Part shown: in pieces, positions 1 to 8,433 of the stretch
Numbering within the stretch: position 1 is the stretch's first letter
Layout of the letters: each line of letters begins with the position of its first letter
From: Actinomadura rubteroloni
GTDB taxonomy: Bacteria > Actinomycetota > Actinomycetes > Streptosporangiales > Streptosporangiaceae
Direction of reading: 5' to 3'
DNA length: 64,000 nt
Assembly (NCBI RefSeq): GCF_002911665.1
Contig: NZ_MTBP01000002.1
Location: 1,612,001 to 1,676,000, forward strand
Notes under the pieces: generated by a model
What the model saw: only the letters and a program-made list of their open reading frames with translations
Databases searched by the model: none
What the model was told of the DNA's origin: nothing
Translations under genes and position numbers: made by a program

Positions 1-811
1 CGCGCACGACGGCGGCGTCCTGGACGACCTGATCGTCTACCGGCTGGCGGACGAGACGTTCCTCGTCGTCGCCAACGCCGCGAACCGGGCCGTCGTCGGG
101 GCCGCGCTGACCGAGCGCGCCGCCGGGTTCGACGCGGCCGTCGAGGACCGCTCGGACGCCTACGCGCTGGTCGCGCTCCAGGGCCCGGACGCCGCCGTGC
201 TCCTGGCCGCCGTCACCGACGTCCCGTTGGACGGCCTGCGCTACTACGCGATCCTCGCCGGGCGCGTCGGCGGCGTGGACGCCCTGATCGCCCGGACGGG
301 CTACACCGGCGAGGACGGCTTCGAGCTGTTCGTCTCCGCGCGGGACGCCGTGGCCGTCTGGAAGACGTTCGAGGACAAGGCCACTCCGGCCGGCCTCGCG
401 GCGCGCGACTCGCTCCGCCTCGAAGCGGGCATGCCGCTCTACGGCCACGAACTCACCGCCGAGACCAGCCCGTTCGACGCCAACCTCGGCCGCGTCGTCA
501 AGCTCGACAAGCCCGGCGACTTCGTCGGGAAGGCGGCGCTGGCGGCGCAGGCCGCGACCCCGCCAGGCCGTAGGCTCGTGGGACTGGTCGCCCGCGGGCG
601 CCGCGCGCCCCGCCAGGGGTACGCGGTCGTCACCGCCGACGGCACGCCGTGCGGCGTCGTGACCAGCGGCGCCCCGTCGCCCACCCTCGGCCGTCCGGTC
701 GCGATGGCCTACCTTGACGGGGGCGTCGCCGAGGAGGGCCTCGCGGTGGACGTCCGGGGCCGTCCCGAGGCGGTCGACGTGGTCGCCCTGCCCTTCTACA
801 AGCGTTCCTGA
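1..811 (+). CDS. gcvT: Aminomethyltransferase (glycine cleavage T protein), 3' part only
   Basis: The frame is open from base 2 to the TGA at 809-811, about 269 residues, so the N-terminal part lies left of the window. Visible GcvT features are the central segment ending in ALQGPDA, the RTGYTGEDGFEL stretch, and the C-terminal beta-barrel with LRLEAGMPLYGHEL. In the glycine cleavage system T protein transfers the aminomethyl carbon from the lipoyl arm of H protein to tetrahydrofolate and releases ammonia. gcvH starts 21 nt downstream, then glyA and sdaA, so this is a glycine/serine one-carbon operon. The identification is firm; only the 5' end is missing. Confidence 0.95.
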   Translation, partial: AHDGGVLDDLIVYRLADETFLVVANAANRAVVGAALTERAAGFDAAVEDRSDAYALVALQGPDAAVLLAAVTDVPLDGLRYYAILAGRVGGVDALIARTGYTGEDGFELFVSARDAVAVWKTFEDKATPAGLAARDSLRLEAGMPLYGHELTAETSPFDANLGRVVKLDKPGDFVGKAALAAQAATPPGRRLVGLVARGRRAPRQGYAVVTADGTPCGVVTSGAPSPTLGRPVAMAYLDGGVAEEGLAVDVRGRPEAVDVVALPFYKRS

Positions 812-832
812 CACGGGAGAGAGACAACGATC

Positions 833-1222
833 GTGAGCGTTCCGGAAGAGCTTCGCTACAGCGAAGAACACGAGTGGGTCGCGGGGCTCGACGGTGAGAG
901 CGGCATCGTGACCGTCGGCATCACCGCCCACGCCGCCGACGCCCTCGGCGAGATCGTCTTCCTCGAACTGCAGCCCGCCGAGGGCGACACGGTGGAGGCC
1001 GGGGAGAGCTGCGGCGAGGTCGAGTCCACCAAGTCCGTCAGCGAGCTGTACTCGCCGGTCACCGGCGAGGTCACGGCGGTCAACGCGGCGGTGATCGACG
1101 AGCCGAAGGTCATCAACGACGACCCGTACGGCGAGGGCTGGATCTTCAAGGTGCGGATCGCCGACGAGCCGGGCGACCTCCTCGACGCCACGGCCTACGG
1201 CAAGCTCATCGAGGAGGACTGA
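833..1222 (+). CDS. gcvH: Glycine cleavage system H protein
   Basis: 129 residues, the usual H-protein length. The lipoylation motif GEVESTKSVSELYSP places the lipoyl lysine at residue 67, and the N-terminal RYSEEHEWV is typical. H protein carries the aminomethyl intermediate between P, T and L proteins in the cytosol. The start is GTG at 833 with GGGAGA about 12 nt upstream. The stop TGA overlaps the ATG of glyA in TGATG, which implies translational coupling. No P-protein gene (gcvP) is seen in the window; in actinomycetes it is often unlinked. Confidence 0.97.
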   Translation: MSVPEELRYSEEHEWVAGLDGESGIVTVGITAHAADALGEIVFLELQPAEGDTVEAGESCGEVESTKSVSELYSPVTGEVTAVNAAVIDEPKVINDDPYGEGWIFKVRIADEPGDLLDATAYGKLIEED

Positions 1223-2478
1223 TGCACCTCTACGACTCCTTGGCCGACGCCGATCCGGAGATCGCGGCGGCCGTCGCGGCGGAGCTGAACCGGCAGCAGA
1301 GCACGCTGGAGATGATCGCGTCGGAGAACTTCGCGCCGTCGGCCGTGCTGGAGGCGCAGGGTTCGGTCCTGACGAACAAGTACGCCGAGGGGTACCCGGG
1401 CAAGCGGTACTACGGCGGCTGCGAGTTCGTGGACGTCGCCGAGCAGCTCGCGATCGACCGGGCGAAGGCGCTGTTCGGGGCCGAGCACGCGAACGTCCAG
1501 CCGCACTCGGGCGCGCAGGCGAACACGGCGGTGTACTTCGCGCTGCTGTCGCCGGGCGACACGATCCTCGGGCTGGACCTCGCGCACGGCGGGCACCTGA
1601 CGCACGGGATGCGGCTGAACTACTCGGGCAAGATCCTGAACGTGGTGCCGTACCACGTCCGGGCCGAGGACGGCCTGGTCGACATGGACGAGGTCGCGGC
1701 GCTCGCCGCCGAGCACCGGCCGAAGATGATCGTCGCGGGCTGGTCGGCCTACCCCCGGCAGCTCGACTTCGCGCGGTTCCGCGAGATCGCCGACTCGGTG
1801 GGCGCGCTGCTCATGGTCGACATGGCGCACTTCGCGGGGCTGGTCGCGGCCGGGCTGCACCCTTCGCCCGTCCCGCACGCCGACATCGTCACGACGACGA
1901 CGCACAAGACGCTGGGCGGCCCGCGCGGCGGCCTGATCCTCGCGAAGGAGGAGTACGGCAAGAAGATCAACTCGGCCGTGTTCCCGGGGATGCAGGGCGG
2001 TCCGCTGGAGCACGTCATCGCGGCGAAGGCTGTGGCGCTGAAGTTCGCGGCGTCGGAGGAGTTCCGGGAGCGGCAGCGCCGGACGGTCGAGGGCGCGCGG
2101 CTGCTGGCCGAGCGGCTGTCGGCCGCCGACACGGCCAAGGCGGGCGTGAAGGTGCTGACCGGCGGGACGGACGTCCACCTCGTCCTGGTCGACCTCGTGG
2201 ACTCCGACCTCACCGGCCGCGACGCCGAGGACCTGCTGCACGGCATCGGCATCACGGTGAACCGGAACGCCGTTCCGAATGACCCCCGGCCGCCGATGGT
2301 GACGTCCGGGCTGCGCATCGGCACCCCCGCCCTCGCGACGCGCGGCTTCACCGCCGAGGACTTCGCCGAGGTCGCCGACGTGATCGCGCTCGCGCTCCAG
2401 CCGTCCCCCGACACCGATGCGCTGGCGGCGCGGGTACGCGCGCTGGCGGACAAGCACCCCCTGTATCCGGACCTGTAG
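1222..2478 (+). CDS. glyA: Serine hydroxymethyltransferase
   Basis: 418 residues, standard for the family. This PLP enzyme interconverts serine plus THF with glycine plus 5,10-methylene-THF. The Schiff-base lysine is K229 in TTTTHKTLGGPRGG, the substrate-contacting EMIASENF lies at residues 30-37 and YAEGYPGKRYYGG at 54-66. The start ATG shares one base with the gcvH stop. Following gcvTH and preceding sdaA, it can take methylene-THF made from one glycine and convert a second glycine to serine, which SdaA then deaminates to pyruvate. Confidence 0.98.
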   Translation: MHLYDSLADADPEIAAAVAAELNRQQSTLEMIASENFAPSAVLEAQGSVLTNKYAEGYPGKRYYGGCEFVDVAEQLAIDRAKALFGAEHANVQPHSGAQANTAVYFALLSPGDTILGLDLAHGGHLTHGMRLNYSGKILNVVPYHVRAEDGLVDMDEVAALAAEHRPKMIVAGWSAYPRQLDFARFREIADSVGALLMVDMAHFAGLVAAGLHPSPVPHADIVTTTTHKTLGGPRGGLILAKEEYGKKINSAVFPGMQGGPLEHVIAAKAVALKFAASEEFRERQRRTVEGARLLAERLSAADTAKAGVKVLTGGTDVHLVLVDLVDSDLTGRDAEDLLHGIGITVNRNAVPNDPRPPMVTSGLRIGTPALATRGFTAEDFAEVADVIALALQPSPDTDALAARVRALADKHPLYPDL

Positions 2479-2484
2479 GAACGG

Positions 2485-2516
2485 GGCGCCCCCCGTGCTC
2501 GCGCGCGGGGGGCGCC
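2485..2516 (+). terminator. GC hairpin between glyA and sdaA
   Basis: An 11-bp perfect inverted repeat (left arm 2485-2495, right arm 2506-2516) with a 10-nt loop lies directly after the glyA stop. There is no T-run after it. The sdaA ribosome-binding site AAAGGAG follows at 2521-2527. It may be a partial terminator or RNA-stability element that lowers sdaA expression relative to gcvTH-glyA; this role is inferred from position only. Confidence 0.5.
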
Positions 2517-2535
2517 GCCACAAAGGAGTGGCGGC

Positions 2536-3909
2536 ATGGCGATCAGTGTTTTCGACCTCTTCAAGATCGGTATCGGGCCGTCGTCGTCCCATACCGGAGG
2601 CCCGATGGCGGCGGCGTGCCGGTTCGCGACCGGGCTGCGCGACGACGGGCTGCTGGACCGGACGGCGAGCGTCCGGGCCGTCCTCTACGGCTCGCTCGGC
2701 CTGACGGGCAAGGGCCACGGCAGCGACAAGGCCGTCGCGCTCGGCCTGTCCGGGGAACTGCCCGCGACCGTGGACGTCGACCGCGTGGACGACCGGATGG
2801 CCGAGATCCGCGAAAGCGGCCGGCTCGCTCTGCTCGGCGCGGTGGACGTCCCGTTCGTCGTCGGCGACCACCTGGTGTTCGAGCGGAACGAGTCCCTGCC
2901 CGGCCACCCGAACGGGATGCGGTTCACCGCGTTCGGGGCGTCCGGCGAGGAACTGCGGTCGCGCGTCTACTACTCGGTCGGCGGCGGGTTCGTCGTGGAC
3001 GAGGACGCGACGGGCGCGGCGCGGATCCGCCCCGACGAGACCCCGCTGCCCTACCCGTTCACCACGGCCGCCGAAATGCTCGCGCACTGCGCGGACACGG
3101 GCCTGTCGATCTCCGGCCTGATGCTGGCGAACGAGCGGGCGTTCGGCCGGACGGACGAGCAGATCCGCGCGGGCCTGCTGGAGCTGTGGGGTGTGATGCG
3201 GGCGTCCGTCGAACGCGGCTGCGCCCGCGAGGGCATCCTGCCCGGCGGCCTGAAGGTGCAGCGCCGCGCGCCGCGCCTGCACCGGACGCTGCTGGCCGAG
3301 GACGGCACCGACCCGCTGCGCGCGATGGACTGGGTGACGCTGTTCGCGCTCGCGGTGAACGAGGAGAACGCGGGCGGCGGCCGGATCGTGACGGCGCCGA
3401 CGAACGGCGCGGCGGGGATCGTCCCGGCCGTCCTGCACTACCACGAGCGGTTCGTCCCGGGCGCGAGCGACGACGCGGTGGTCCGGTTCCTGCTGACGGC
3501 GGGCGCGATCGGCTCGCTGTTCAAGCAGAACGCGAGCATCTCGGGCGCGGAGGTCGGCTGCCAGGGCGAGGTCGGCTCGGCGTGCTCGATGGCGGCGGCG
3601 GGCCTGACCGAGGCGTTCGGCGGCACGCCCGCGCAGGTGGAGAACGCGGCGGAGATCGCCATCGAGCACAACCTGGGCCTCACCTGCGACCCGGTGGGCG
3701 GCCTGGTCCAGGTCCCGTGCATCGAGCGCAACGCGATCGGCGCGATCAAGGCGATCAGCGCGACGCGCCTGGCCCTGCGCGGCGACGGCCGCCACTTCGT
3801 CTCCCTCGACCGCGCCATCAAGACGCTCCGCGACACCGGCCGCGACATGCTCGACAAGTACAAGGAGACGAGCCGAGGCGGCCTAGCCGTCAACGTCATC
3901 GAGTGCTGA
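2536..3909 (+). CDS. sdaA: L-serine ammonia-lyase, iron-sulfur type, single chain
   Basis: 457 residues with the N-terminal IGIGPSSSHTGGP signature and the alpha-domain motifs GCQGEVGSACSMAAAGL and LTCDPVGGLVQVPC. Candidate [4Fe-4S] ligands are C342, C384 and C395. The protein ends in Cys (C457), matching the family feature in which the C-terminal cysteine tail occupies the active site as the fourth cluster ligand. It deaminates L-serine to pyruvate and ammonia in the cytosol and is oxygen-sensitive. The AAAGGAG ribosome-binding site supports the ATG at 2536. With gcvTH-glyA it completes a glycine-to-pyruvate route. Confidence 0.95.
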   Translation: MAISVFDLFKIGIGPSSSHTGGPMAAACRFATGLRDDGLLDRTASVRAVLYGSLGLTGKGHGSDKAVALGLSGELPATVDVDRVDDRMAEIRESGRLALLGAVDVPFVVGDHLVFERNESLPGHPNGMRFTAFGASGEELRSRVYYSVGGGFVVDEDATGAARIRPDETPLPYPFTTAAEMLAHCADTGLSISGLMLANERAFGRTDEQIRAGLLELWGVMRASVERGCAREGILPGGLKVQRRAPRLHRTLLAEDGTDPLRAMDWVTLFALAVNEENAGGGRIVTAPTNGAAGIVPAVLHYHERFVPGASDDAVVRFLLTAGAIGSLFKQNASISGAEVGCQGEVGSACSMAAAGLTEAFGGTPAQVENAAEIAIEHNLGLTCDPVGGLVQVPCIERNAIGAIKAISATRLALRGDGRHFVSLDRAIKTLRDTGRDMLDKYKETSRGGLAVNVIEC

Positions 3910-4040
3910 CGATCCGCATCCGCCAGAAAACCATGTGTCACGGGCGACGCGATTAGGCATCATCGCGGCATGACACCGCGCAGCACCCGCATCCCCGACG
4001 AACTCGACGCCGAACTGGTCGCGCCGGCCGACGCCGAGCA

Positions 4041-4069
4041 CGGGTCGTCGCGCGGTAGGCGACGACCCG
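4041..4069 (-). terminator. Hairpin downstream of the small lipoprotein gene
   Basis: Perfect 11-bp inverted repeat, arms 4041-4051 and 4059-4069, 7-nt loop, 11 bases past the minus-strand stop at 4081. No clear T-run follows on the minus strand, so efficiency is uncertain. It also lies between convergent sdaA and this gene, so it could act on both. Confidence 0.5.
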
Positions 4070-4080
4070 CGCGCGGGCGG

Positions 4081-4422
4081 TCACTTGTGGGTCAGGCCCT
4101 GGAGGCAGGTCTTGGTGAAGGCGCGGTCGTTGACGATCTTGCCGCCGGACTTGGTGAACGCGGCCTTGATCGCCTTGCAGGCGCGGACGGCGTTGGGCTT
4201 GGAGCGGGCCCGGTTGTCCTTGCCGGCGGCCCGCAGGAACTCCGACCGGGTGATCTTGTGGCCGTCCTTGCGGACGGCGATCACGGTGTCGGCGGGCTGC
4301 GCGGCCGGGGCCTGCGCGGCCACGCGGTGGGCGGTGGCGTCCTTCGCCGATGCGTCGGAGGAGCATCCGGACGCCATCAGCAGGCATCCGGGCAGGACGG
4401 CGGCGGCGATGAGGCGCTTCAT
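4081..4422 (-). CDS. Small putative lipoprotein
   Basis: 113 residues. The N-terminus has two basic residues, a hydrophobic stretch and the lipobox LMASGC, with the acylated cysteine at residue 20, so the mature protein (about 94 residues) should be tethered to the outer face of the membrane. The rest is basic and Ala-rich with two further cysteines near the C-terminus (C90 and C107 by my count), possibly a disulfide. I recognise no domain. It sits alone between convergent sdaA and the start-distal end of pgm; function unknown. Confidence 0.8.
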   Translation of the reverse strand: MKRLIAAAVLPGCLLMASGCSSDASAKDATAHRVAAQAPAAQPADTVIAVRKDGHKITRSEFLRAAGKDNRARSKPNAVRACKAIKAAFTKSGGKIVNDRAFTKTCLQGLTHK

Positions 4423-4532
4423 GGTTCTCCCAGGTCAAGGGCGGGGTACGGACGGCAAAACCGTAGGGGCGTGCGCCGCCGCATGACCCCGACCCGCGCC
4501 GAGCTTTACCTTTTCCAGGGCTCGGATCTTCC

Positions 4533-6170
4533 TCAGTTGGTGTTGAGCACCTCGGTCACCACCTCCTGCGCCTGCTCCTGGACGACCTTGAGATGGTCCG
4601 CGCCCCGGAACGACTCGGCGTAGATCTTGTAGACGTCCTCGGTCCCGGACGGGCGGGCCGCGAACCACGCCTGCTCCGTCGCGACCTTGAGCCCGCCGAT
4701 CGGCGCGTCGTTGCCGGGGGCGCGGGTGAGGACGGCGGTGATCGGGTCGCCCGCGAGCGTGTCCAGCGGGACCTGCTCGGGCGACAGCCGCTTGAGCAGC
4801 GCCTTCTCGTCGGGCGTGGCGGGGGCGTCGAGCCGGGCGTAGGCGGGCTCGCCGTGCCGGGCGGTGAGGTCGCCGTACAGCTCGCTCGGGGAGCGGCCGG
4901 TGACGGCGGTGATCTCGGCGGCCAGCAGGGCGAGCAGCAGGCCGTCCTTGTCGGTCGTCCAGGCCGAGCCGTCGCGGCGCAGGAAGGACGCCCCGGCGCT
5001 CTCCTCGCCGCCGAAGCCGAGCGAGCCGTCCAGCAGGCCGGGGACGAACCACTTGAACCCGACCGGGACCTCGGTGAGCGGCCGGCCGAGCGCGGCGGCG
5101 ACGCGGTCGATCATGCCGCTGCTGACGAGCGTCTTGCCGACCCCGGCGGACGCGGGCCAGTCCGGGCGGTGCGCGAAGAGGTAGGAGATCGCGGCGGCGA
5201 GGAAGTGGTTGGGGTTCATGAGCCCGGCGTCGGGCGTGACGATGCCGTGCCGGTCGGCGTCGGCGTCGTTGCCCGTCGCGACCGTGTACGCGGACCGCTT
5301 GTCGATCAGCGACGCCATCGCGTGCGGGGACGAGCAGTCCATGCGGATCCTGCCGTCCCAGTCCAGCGTCATGAACCGCCAGGTCGGGTCCACGTCGGGG
5401 TTGACGACGGTGAGGTCGAGCCCGTGCCGCTCGGCGATCGCGCCCCAGTAGGCGACGCTGGCGCCGCCGAGCGGGTCCGCGCCGATGCGCACGCCCGCGT
5501 CCCGGATCGCGGCGAGGTCCAGGACGGACGGCAGGTCGCCGACATAGGCGTCGAGGAAGTCGTACCGGCCGGCGCGGCGCAGGGCCTCGGCGTGCGGGAC
5601 GCGCCGGACGCCGGTGAGTCCGCCCTCGATGATCGCGTTGGCCCGGTCCTGGATCCAGGTCGTGGCGTCGGTCCCGGCCGGGCCGCCGTTCGGCGGGTTG
5701 TACTTGAAGCCGCCGTCGCGGGGCGGGTTGTGCGAGGGGGTGACGACGACGCCGTCCGCGAGCCCGGACGTCCGGCCCCGGTTGCGGGTGAGGATGGCGT
5801 GCGAGACGGCCGGGGTGGGCGTGTAGCCGTCGCGCGCGTCGATGAGGACGGTCACGTCGTTGGCCGCGAACACCTCCAGCGCCGTCGCCTGCGCGGGCGC
5901 GGACAGGGCGTGGGTGTCGGCGCCGAGGAACAGCGGCCCGTCGGTGCCCTGCGCGGCGCGGTACTCGCAGATGGCCTGGCTGGTGGCGAGGATGTGAGTT
6001 TCGTTGAAGGCGGCGTCCAGGGCCGAGCCGCGGTGCCCGGACGTCCCGAACGCGACGCGCTGCGCCGGCTCGGACGGGTCGGGACGCAGCGTGTAGTAGG
6101 CCGTGACGAGGCGCGGCACGTCCACCAGGTCGGCCGGGGCCGCGGGCCGACCGGCGCGCGTGTCCACCAT
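4533..6170 (-). CDS. pgm: Phosphoglucomutase (alpha-D-glucose phosphate-specific)
   Basis: 545 residues, the same size class as E. coli Pgm. Phosphohexomutase motifs in order are FGTSGHRG (41-48), the catalytic phosphoserine S146 in TPSHNPPRDGGFKYNPP, the Mg-binding loop NDADADRHG (301-309) and the sugar-binding loop GGEESAG (387-393). It interconverts glucose 1-phosphate and glucose 6-phosphate for glycogen, trehalose and cell-wall sugar supply. I chose the ATG at 6170 because GGAGGAG lies 5 nt upstream; an in-frame upstream extension to 6230 has no ribosome-binding site. It is monocistronic by spacing. Confidence 0.97.
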   Translation of the reverse strand: MVDTRAGRPAAPADLVDVPRLVTAYYTLRPDPSEPAQRVAFGTSGHRGSALDAAFNETHILATSQAICEYRAAQGTDGPLFLGADTHALSAPAQATALEVFAANDVTVLIDARDGYTPTPAVSHAILTRNRGRTSGLADGVVVTPSHNPPRDGGFKYNPPNGGPAGTDATTWIQDRANAIIEGGLTGVRRVPHAEALRRAGRYDFLDAYVGDLPSVLDLAAIRDAGVRIGADPLGGASVAYWGAIAERHGLDLTVVNPDVDPTWRFMTLDWDGRIRMDCSSPHAMASLIDKRSAYTVATGNDADADRHGIVTPDAGLMNPNHFLAAAISYLFAHRPDWPASAGVGKTLVSSGMIDRVAAALGRPLTEVPVGFKWFVPGLLDGSLGFGGEESAGASFLRRDGSAWTTDKDGLLLALLAAEITAVTGRSPSELYGDLTARHGEPAYARLDAPATPDEKALLKRLSPEQVPLDTLAGDPITAVLTRAPGNDAPIGGLKVATEQAWFAARPSGTEDVYKIYAESFRGADHLKVVQEQAQEVVTEVLNTN

Positions 6171-6273
6171 GTTCTCCTCCGTGCGGGTCGTCGGTCCGGA
6201 CGGTCTACCCCCCGAATCGGGCGATCGCACCCGGGACGGCAGGGCGTGAGCGATCTCGCGCCGGGAAACGGCG

Positions 6274-6304
6274 GAAGGCCGTGGCGGTGCGAGCCACGGC
6301 CTTC
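6274..6304 (-). terminator. Intergenic hairpin, probable terminator
   Basis: Perfect 12-bp stem, arms 6274-6285 and 6293-6304, 7-nt loop, in the 259-bp gap between the pgm start and the end of the envelope-stress operon. It lies 126 bases past the amaP stop, so it would end that operon before transcription runs into pgm. A second GC palindrome centred near 6390 lies between the two. Confidence 0.5.
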
Positions 6305-6429
6305 GCCTTCCGGGCCGTCCCCCGGCCCCGTGGTGGAACTCCCTTCAACCGGACAGAGCGTTCTCTTCGGACTCTAAATCGGTCGCCCGATCGGGGCGAT
6401 CAAACCCATCCCAAATACCGACAAAGCAG

Positions 6430-7008
6430 TCACAGCACCGTCCGGGTCTCCTCGCCGCCCACCAGCCGCAGCCGCACCACGGCGGGCAGCCTCTCGCGCT
6501 CCAGCGCCGACCGCAGCCGCACGATCGCCTCGCCGGTCACGCGGCGGCGCAGCGCGGCGAGGTCGGCGTCGCGCGCGTAGGCGACGGTCAGGAACAGCCG
6601 GGGCCGCCGCGACGAGCCGCCGATCCGCGCGCCGACGCCCCGCACGCCCGGATAGGCGGCGATCTCGTCCGACAGCGCGTCGGTGACGGCCTTGGCCGTG
6701 AGCCGCGTCGTCCCCCGCTCGGGCTCGGGCTCCATCGACAGCTCCGGCACGCGGTCCCGGCGGCCCTGGACGAGCAGCCACCACAGCCCGAGCAGCCCGG
6801 CGACGACGGCGGCGACGGCCACCGCCCACCAGAACCAGCCGTGCCCGGACGCGAACGTCCGCGTCCCCTGCGTCAGCACCGGAGCGCGTGAGCGCCCCGA
6901 ACCGAACACGCCGGAACCGAGCGCCAGCCCGAGACCGCCCAGCACGAGCAGGACGACCCCGAGCAGCGCCAAGGCGAACCGGTTGAGACGCGCGCCGTGC
7001 CGGTCCAT
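6430..7008 (-). CDS. amaP: AmaP-type alkaline shock response membrane anchor protein
   Basis: 192 residues. One helix spans about residues 11-34, the second about 59-82 and is preceded by a conserved SGHGWFWWAV segment; a cytosolic C-terminal domain (about 100-192) follows. This is the layout of the proteins that anchor Asp23/Gls24 at the membrane. It is the last gene of a six-gene minus-strand run that starts at 8960, and it starts 2 nt after the DUF6286 stop. A paralogue with the same HGWFW motif is at 9354-9920. The family assignment rests on architecture and context; substrate and signal are unknown. Confidence 0.75.
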   Translation of the reverse strand: MDRHGARLNRFALALLGVVLLVLGGLGLALGSGVFGSGRSRAPVLTQGTRTFASGHGWFWWAVAVAAVVAGLLGLWWLLVQGRRDRVPELSMEPEPERGTTRLTAKAVTDALSDEIAAYPGVRGVGARIGGSSRRPRLFLTVAYARDADLAALRRRVTGEAIVRLRSALERERLPAVVRLRLVGGEETRTVL

Positions 7009-7010
7009 GA

Positions 7011-7607
7011 TCACTCCTTCACGTCGATGCGGACCTTGACCTTGCGGCGCGGCACCGGCGCCAGCTCGTCCAGCCGGGACTGGACGGCGTCGTGCACGCG
7101 CGCCGCGAGGTCGTGCTCCCGGCGCAGCGGCGTCCGCGCCTTCAGGACGAGCCTGCGCCGCCGCACCCGCACCTTCTTCACCGCGCTGATCCCGTCCACC
7201 GACCGCGCCGCCGACGCCGCGGCGCCGCGCAGCCCGCCGCGCGTCACGCCGACGAGCAGGTCGGGGTCGCCGCCGTGCAGCGGGACGAGCCGGCACCGGC
7301 CGGGCACCAGCGCCGCCGCGAGCGCGCCGAGGCCCGCGAGCGCCACGACCGCGCTGATCGCGAGGACGGCCGCCGACGACCACGGCGTCCGCCGCAGCCA
7401 CGACGCGACGCCCTCATACGGGACGATCTTCGCCGGGGCGCCCGCGAGCGCCGTCAGCGTCTCGATCGCGGTGAGCGCGCCGACGGCCGTCAGCAGCGTC
7501 GCGGCGATCAGCGCCGACCACGCGCGGCGCGTCCGGAACATGTGCCGGGCGCGCCGGTCCGCGCGGCCGAGGACGCGGGGCAGCCGCCCCGCCGAGGAGG
7601 CCGCCAT
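7011..7607 (-). CDS. DUF6286-type membrane protein
   Basis: 198 residues with helices at about 31-52 and 78-101, then a basic C-terminal domain rich in beta-like Val/Arg alternation (VKKVRVRRRRLVLKAR). The TPWSS segment before helix 2 and the PGRCRLVPL segment after it recur as TSWGD and PGRWRLLPV in the paralogue at 9921. Proteins of this kind accompany Asp23/AmaP genes in actinomycetes. The ATG abuts the upstream TAG exactly, so translation is probably coupled. Its molecular function is not known to me. Confidence 0.7.
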   Translation of the reverse strand: MAASSAGRLPRVLGRADRRARHMFRTRRAWSALIAATLLTAVGALTAIETLTALAGAPAKIVPYEGVASWLRRTPWSSAAVLAISAVVALAGLGALAAALVPGRCRLVPLHGGDPDLLVGVTRGGLRGAAASAARSVDGISAVKKVRVRRRRLVLKARTPLRREHDLAARVHDAVQSRLDELAPVPRRKVKVRIDVKE

Positions 7608-7964
7608 CTACGCCACCCCCGCCGGTTCGCGCCGCCGCGCGGGCGGCGTCCGGTCCAGCGCGGACACGACGACGTCGACCTGCCGCACGCGGTGGCCGGT
7701 CGTGTCCTCGATCTCGCGCCGGACGCGGTCGCGGACGTCCCGCGCGATCAGCCGGACGGGCTCGGGGTAGACGACGGCGATCTCCACGCGCACCTCGGCG
7801 ACGTGCCCCTGGACGTCCACCGACGCCTTCGCCGCGCGCCGTCCGCGCGGGACGCCGAGCAGCCGGACGTCCTGCTCCCCGGTCGCCTCGGCGCACCGCG
7901 CGGCGTGCTCGGCGAGCCGCACGAGGACGCGGTCGGCGATCACCGTGACGCCCCGCGCGGTCAC
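7608..7964 (-). CDS. Asp23/Gls24-like envelope stress protein, short form
   Basis: 118 residues starting at GTG 7964, overlapping the upstream stop by 3-4 nt. The pattern of a regular alpha/beta core (ADRVLVRLAEHAAR; VEIAVVYPEPVRLIARDVRDRVRREIED; VRQVDVVVSAL) matches the Asp23/Gls24 fold, in which two-strand/helix repeats assemble on the inner membrane face. It is shorter than the main Asp23 gene at 8430 and lacks that protein's acidic tails. Assignment is by pattern and operon context. Confidence 0.65.
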   Translation of the reverse strand: MTARGVTVIADRVLVRLAEHAARCAEATGEQDVRLLGVPRGRRAAKASVDVQGHVAEVRVEIAVVYPEPVRLIARDVRDRVRREIEDTTGHRVRQVDVVVSALDRTPPARRREPAGVA

Positions 7965-8152
7965 TGCTTCCGCCCGAGCGACGACACCATCTCGCCGACG
8001 TCCAGCTCACCGGCGGCGATCCGGCCGCCGAGGAACCCGAGGACGCCGAGCAGCAGCACGACCAGGAACGCGCCGAATCCGCCGAACGCTCCGGCGAAGC
8101 CGACGGCCGTCCCCCACACCAGGCCCGCGACGGGCCAGAACTTGCGGTTCAT
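7961..8152 (-). CDS. Small two-helix membrane protein of the Asp23 operon
   Basis: 63 residues; residues 6-45 are almost entirely Gly/Ala/Val/Leu/Phe and can form one long or two short membrane helices, followed by a polar tail GELDVGEMVSSLGRKQ. The start overlaps the upstream stop as ATGA and its own stop overlaps the next GTG. Its fixed position among Asp23-like genes suggests a membrane component of the same assembly. No named domain recognised. Confidence 0.75.
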   Translation of the reverse strand: MNRKFWPVAGLVWGTAVGFAGAFGGFGAFLVVLLLGVLGFLGGRIAAGELDVGEMVSSLGRKQ

Positions 8153-8433
8153 GTTCCCTCCTCCGCGAGGTCGCCGACCAGCACGTGCACGGCCCGGTCC
8201 CCGGCGAGCGGGAGCGCGGCGGCGCGCACGTCGGCGGCGATGTCGGGCAGCCGGCGGGCGGGCCGGGCGACGATGCCGATCTCCACCGCGTCCGGCCGGA
8301 CGGCGACGCCCCCGAGCGGCGGTCCCGCCTGGAACGTCACGATCCGTCCGCGCGGTCCGGCGGTGAGGTCCGCGACATCCGAGACCGTCCGCGCCCGCTC
8401 GGCGATCCGCCGGGCGAGGTCCGGGTCGGTCAC
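8149..8433 (-). CDS. Short Asp23-like core protein
   Basis: 94 residues from GTG 8433; the GTG overlaps the stop of the preceding Asp23 gene as GTGA. The sequence has the same strand-helix-strand rhythm as Asp23 domains (VEIGIVARPARRLPDIAADVRAA; VHVLVGDL) but lacks the long N-terminal region. It is probably a half-domain relative that co-assembles with the neighbouring Asp23 proteins; this is inference. The high proportion of overlapping starts in this operon argues that it is translated. Confidence 0.6.
   Translation of the reverse strand: MTDPDLARRIAERARTVSDVADLTAGPRGRIVTFQAGPPLGGVAVRPDAVEIGIVARPARRLPDIAADVRAAALPLAGDRAVHVLVGDLAEEGT

Noticed and set aside
1195..3795. An 866-codon minus-strand open frame across gcvH, glyA and sdaA
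   Set aside because: It is the antisense shadow of well-identified genes; the product is Arg/Ala-rich without domains. At this GC content long shadow frames are expected.
6171..6230. Upstream extension of pgm to 6230
   Set aside because: The internal ATG 6170 has a perfect ribosome-binding site and matches the family length; the extension is low-complexity.
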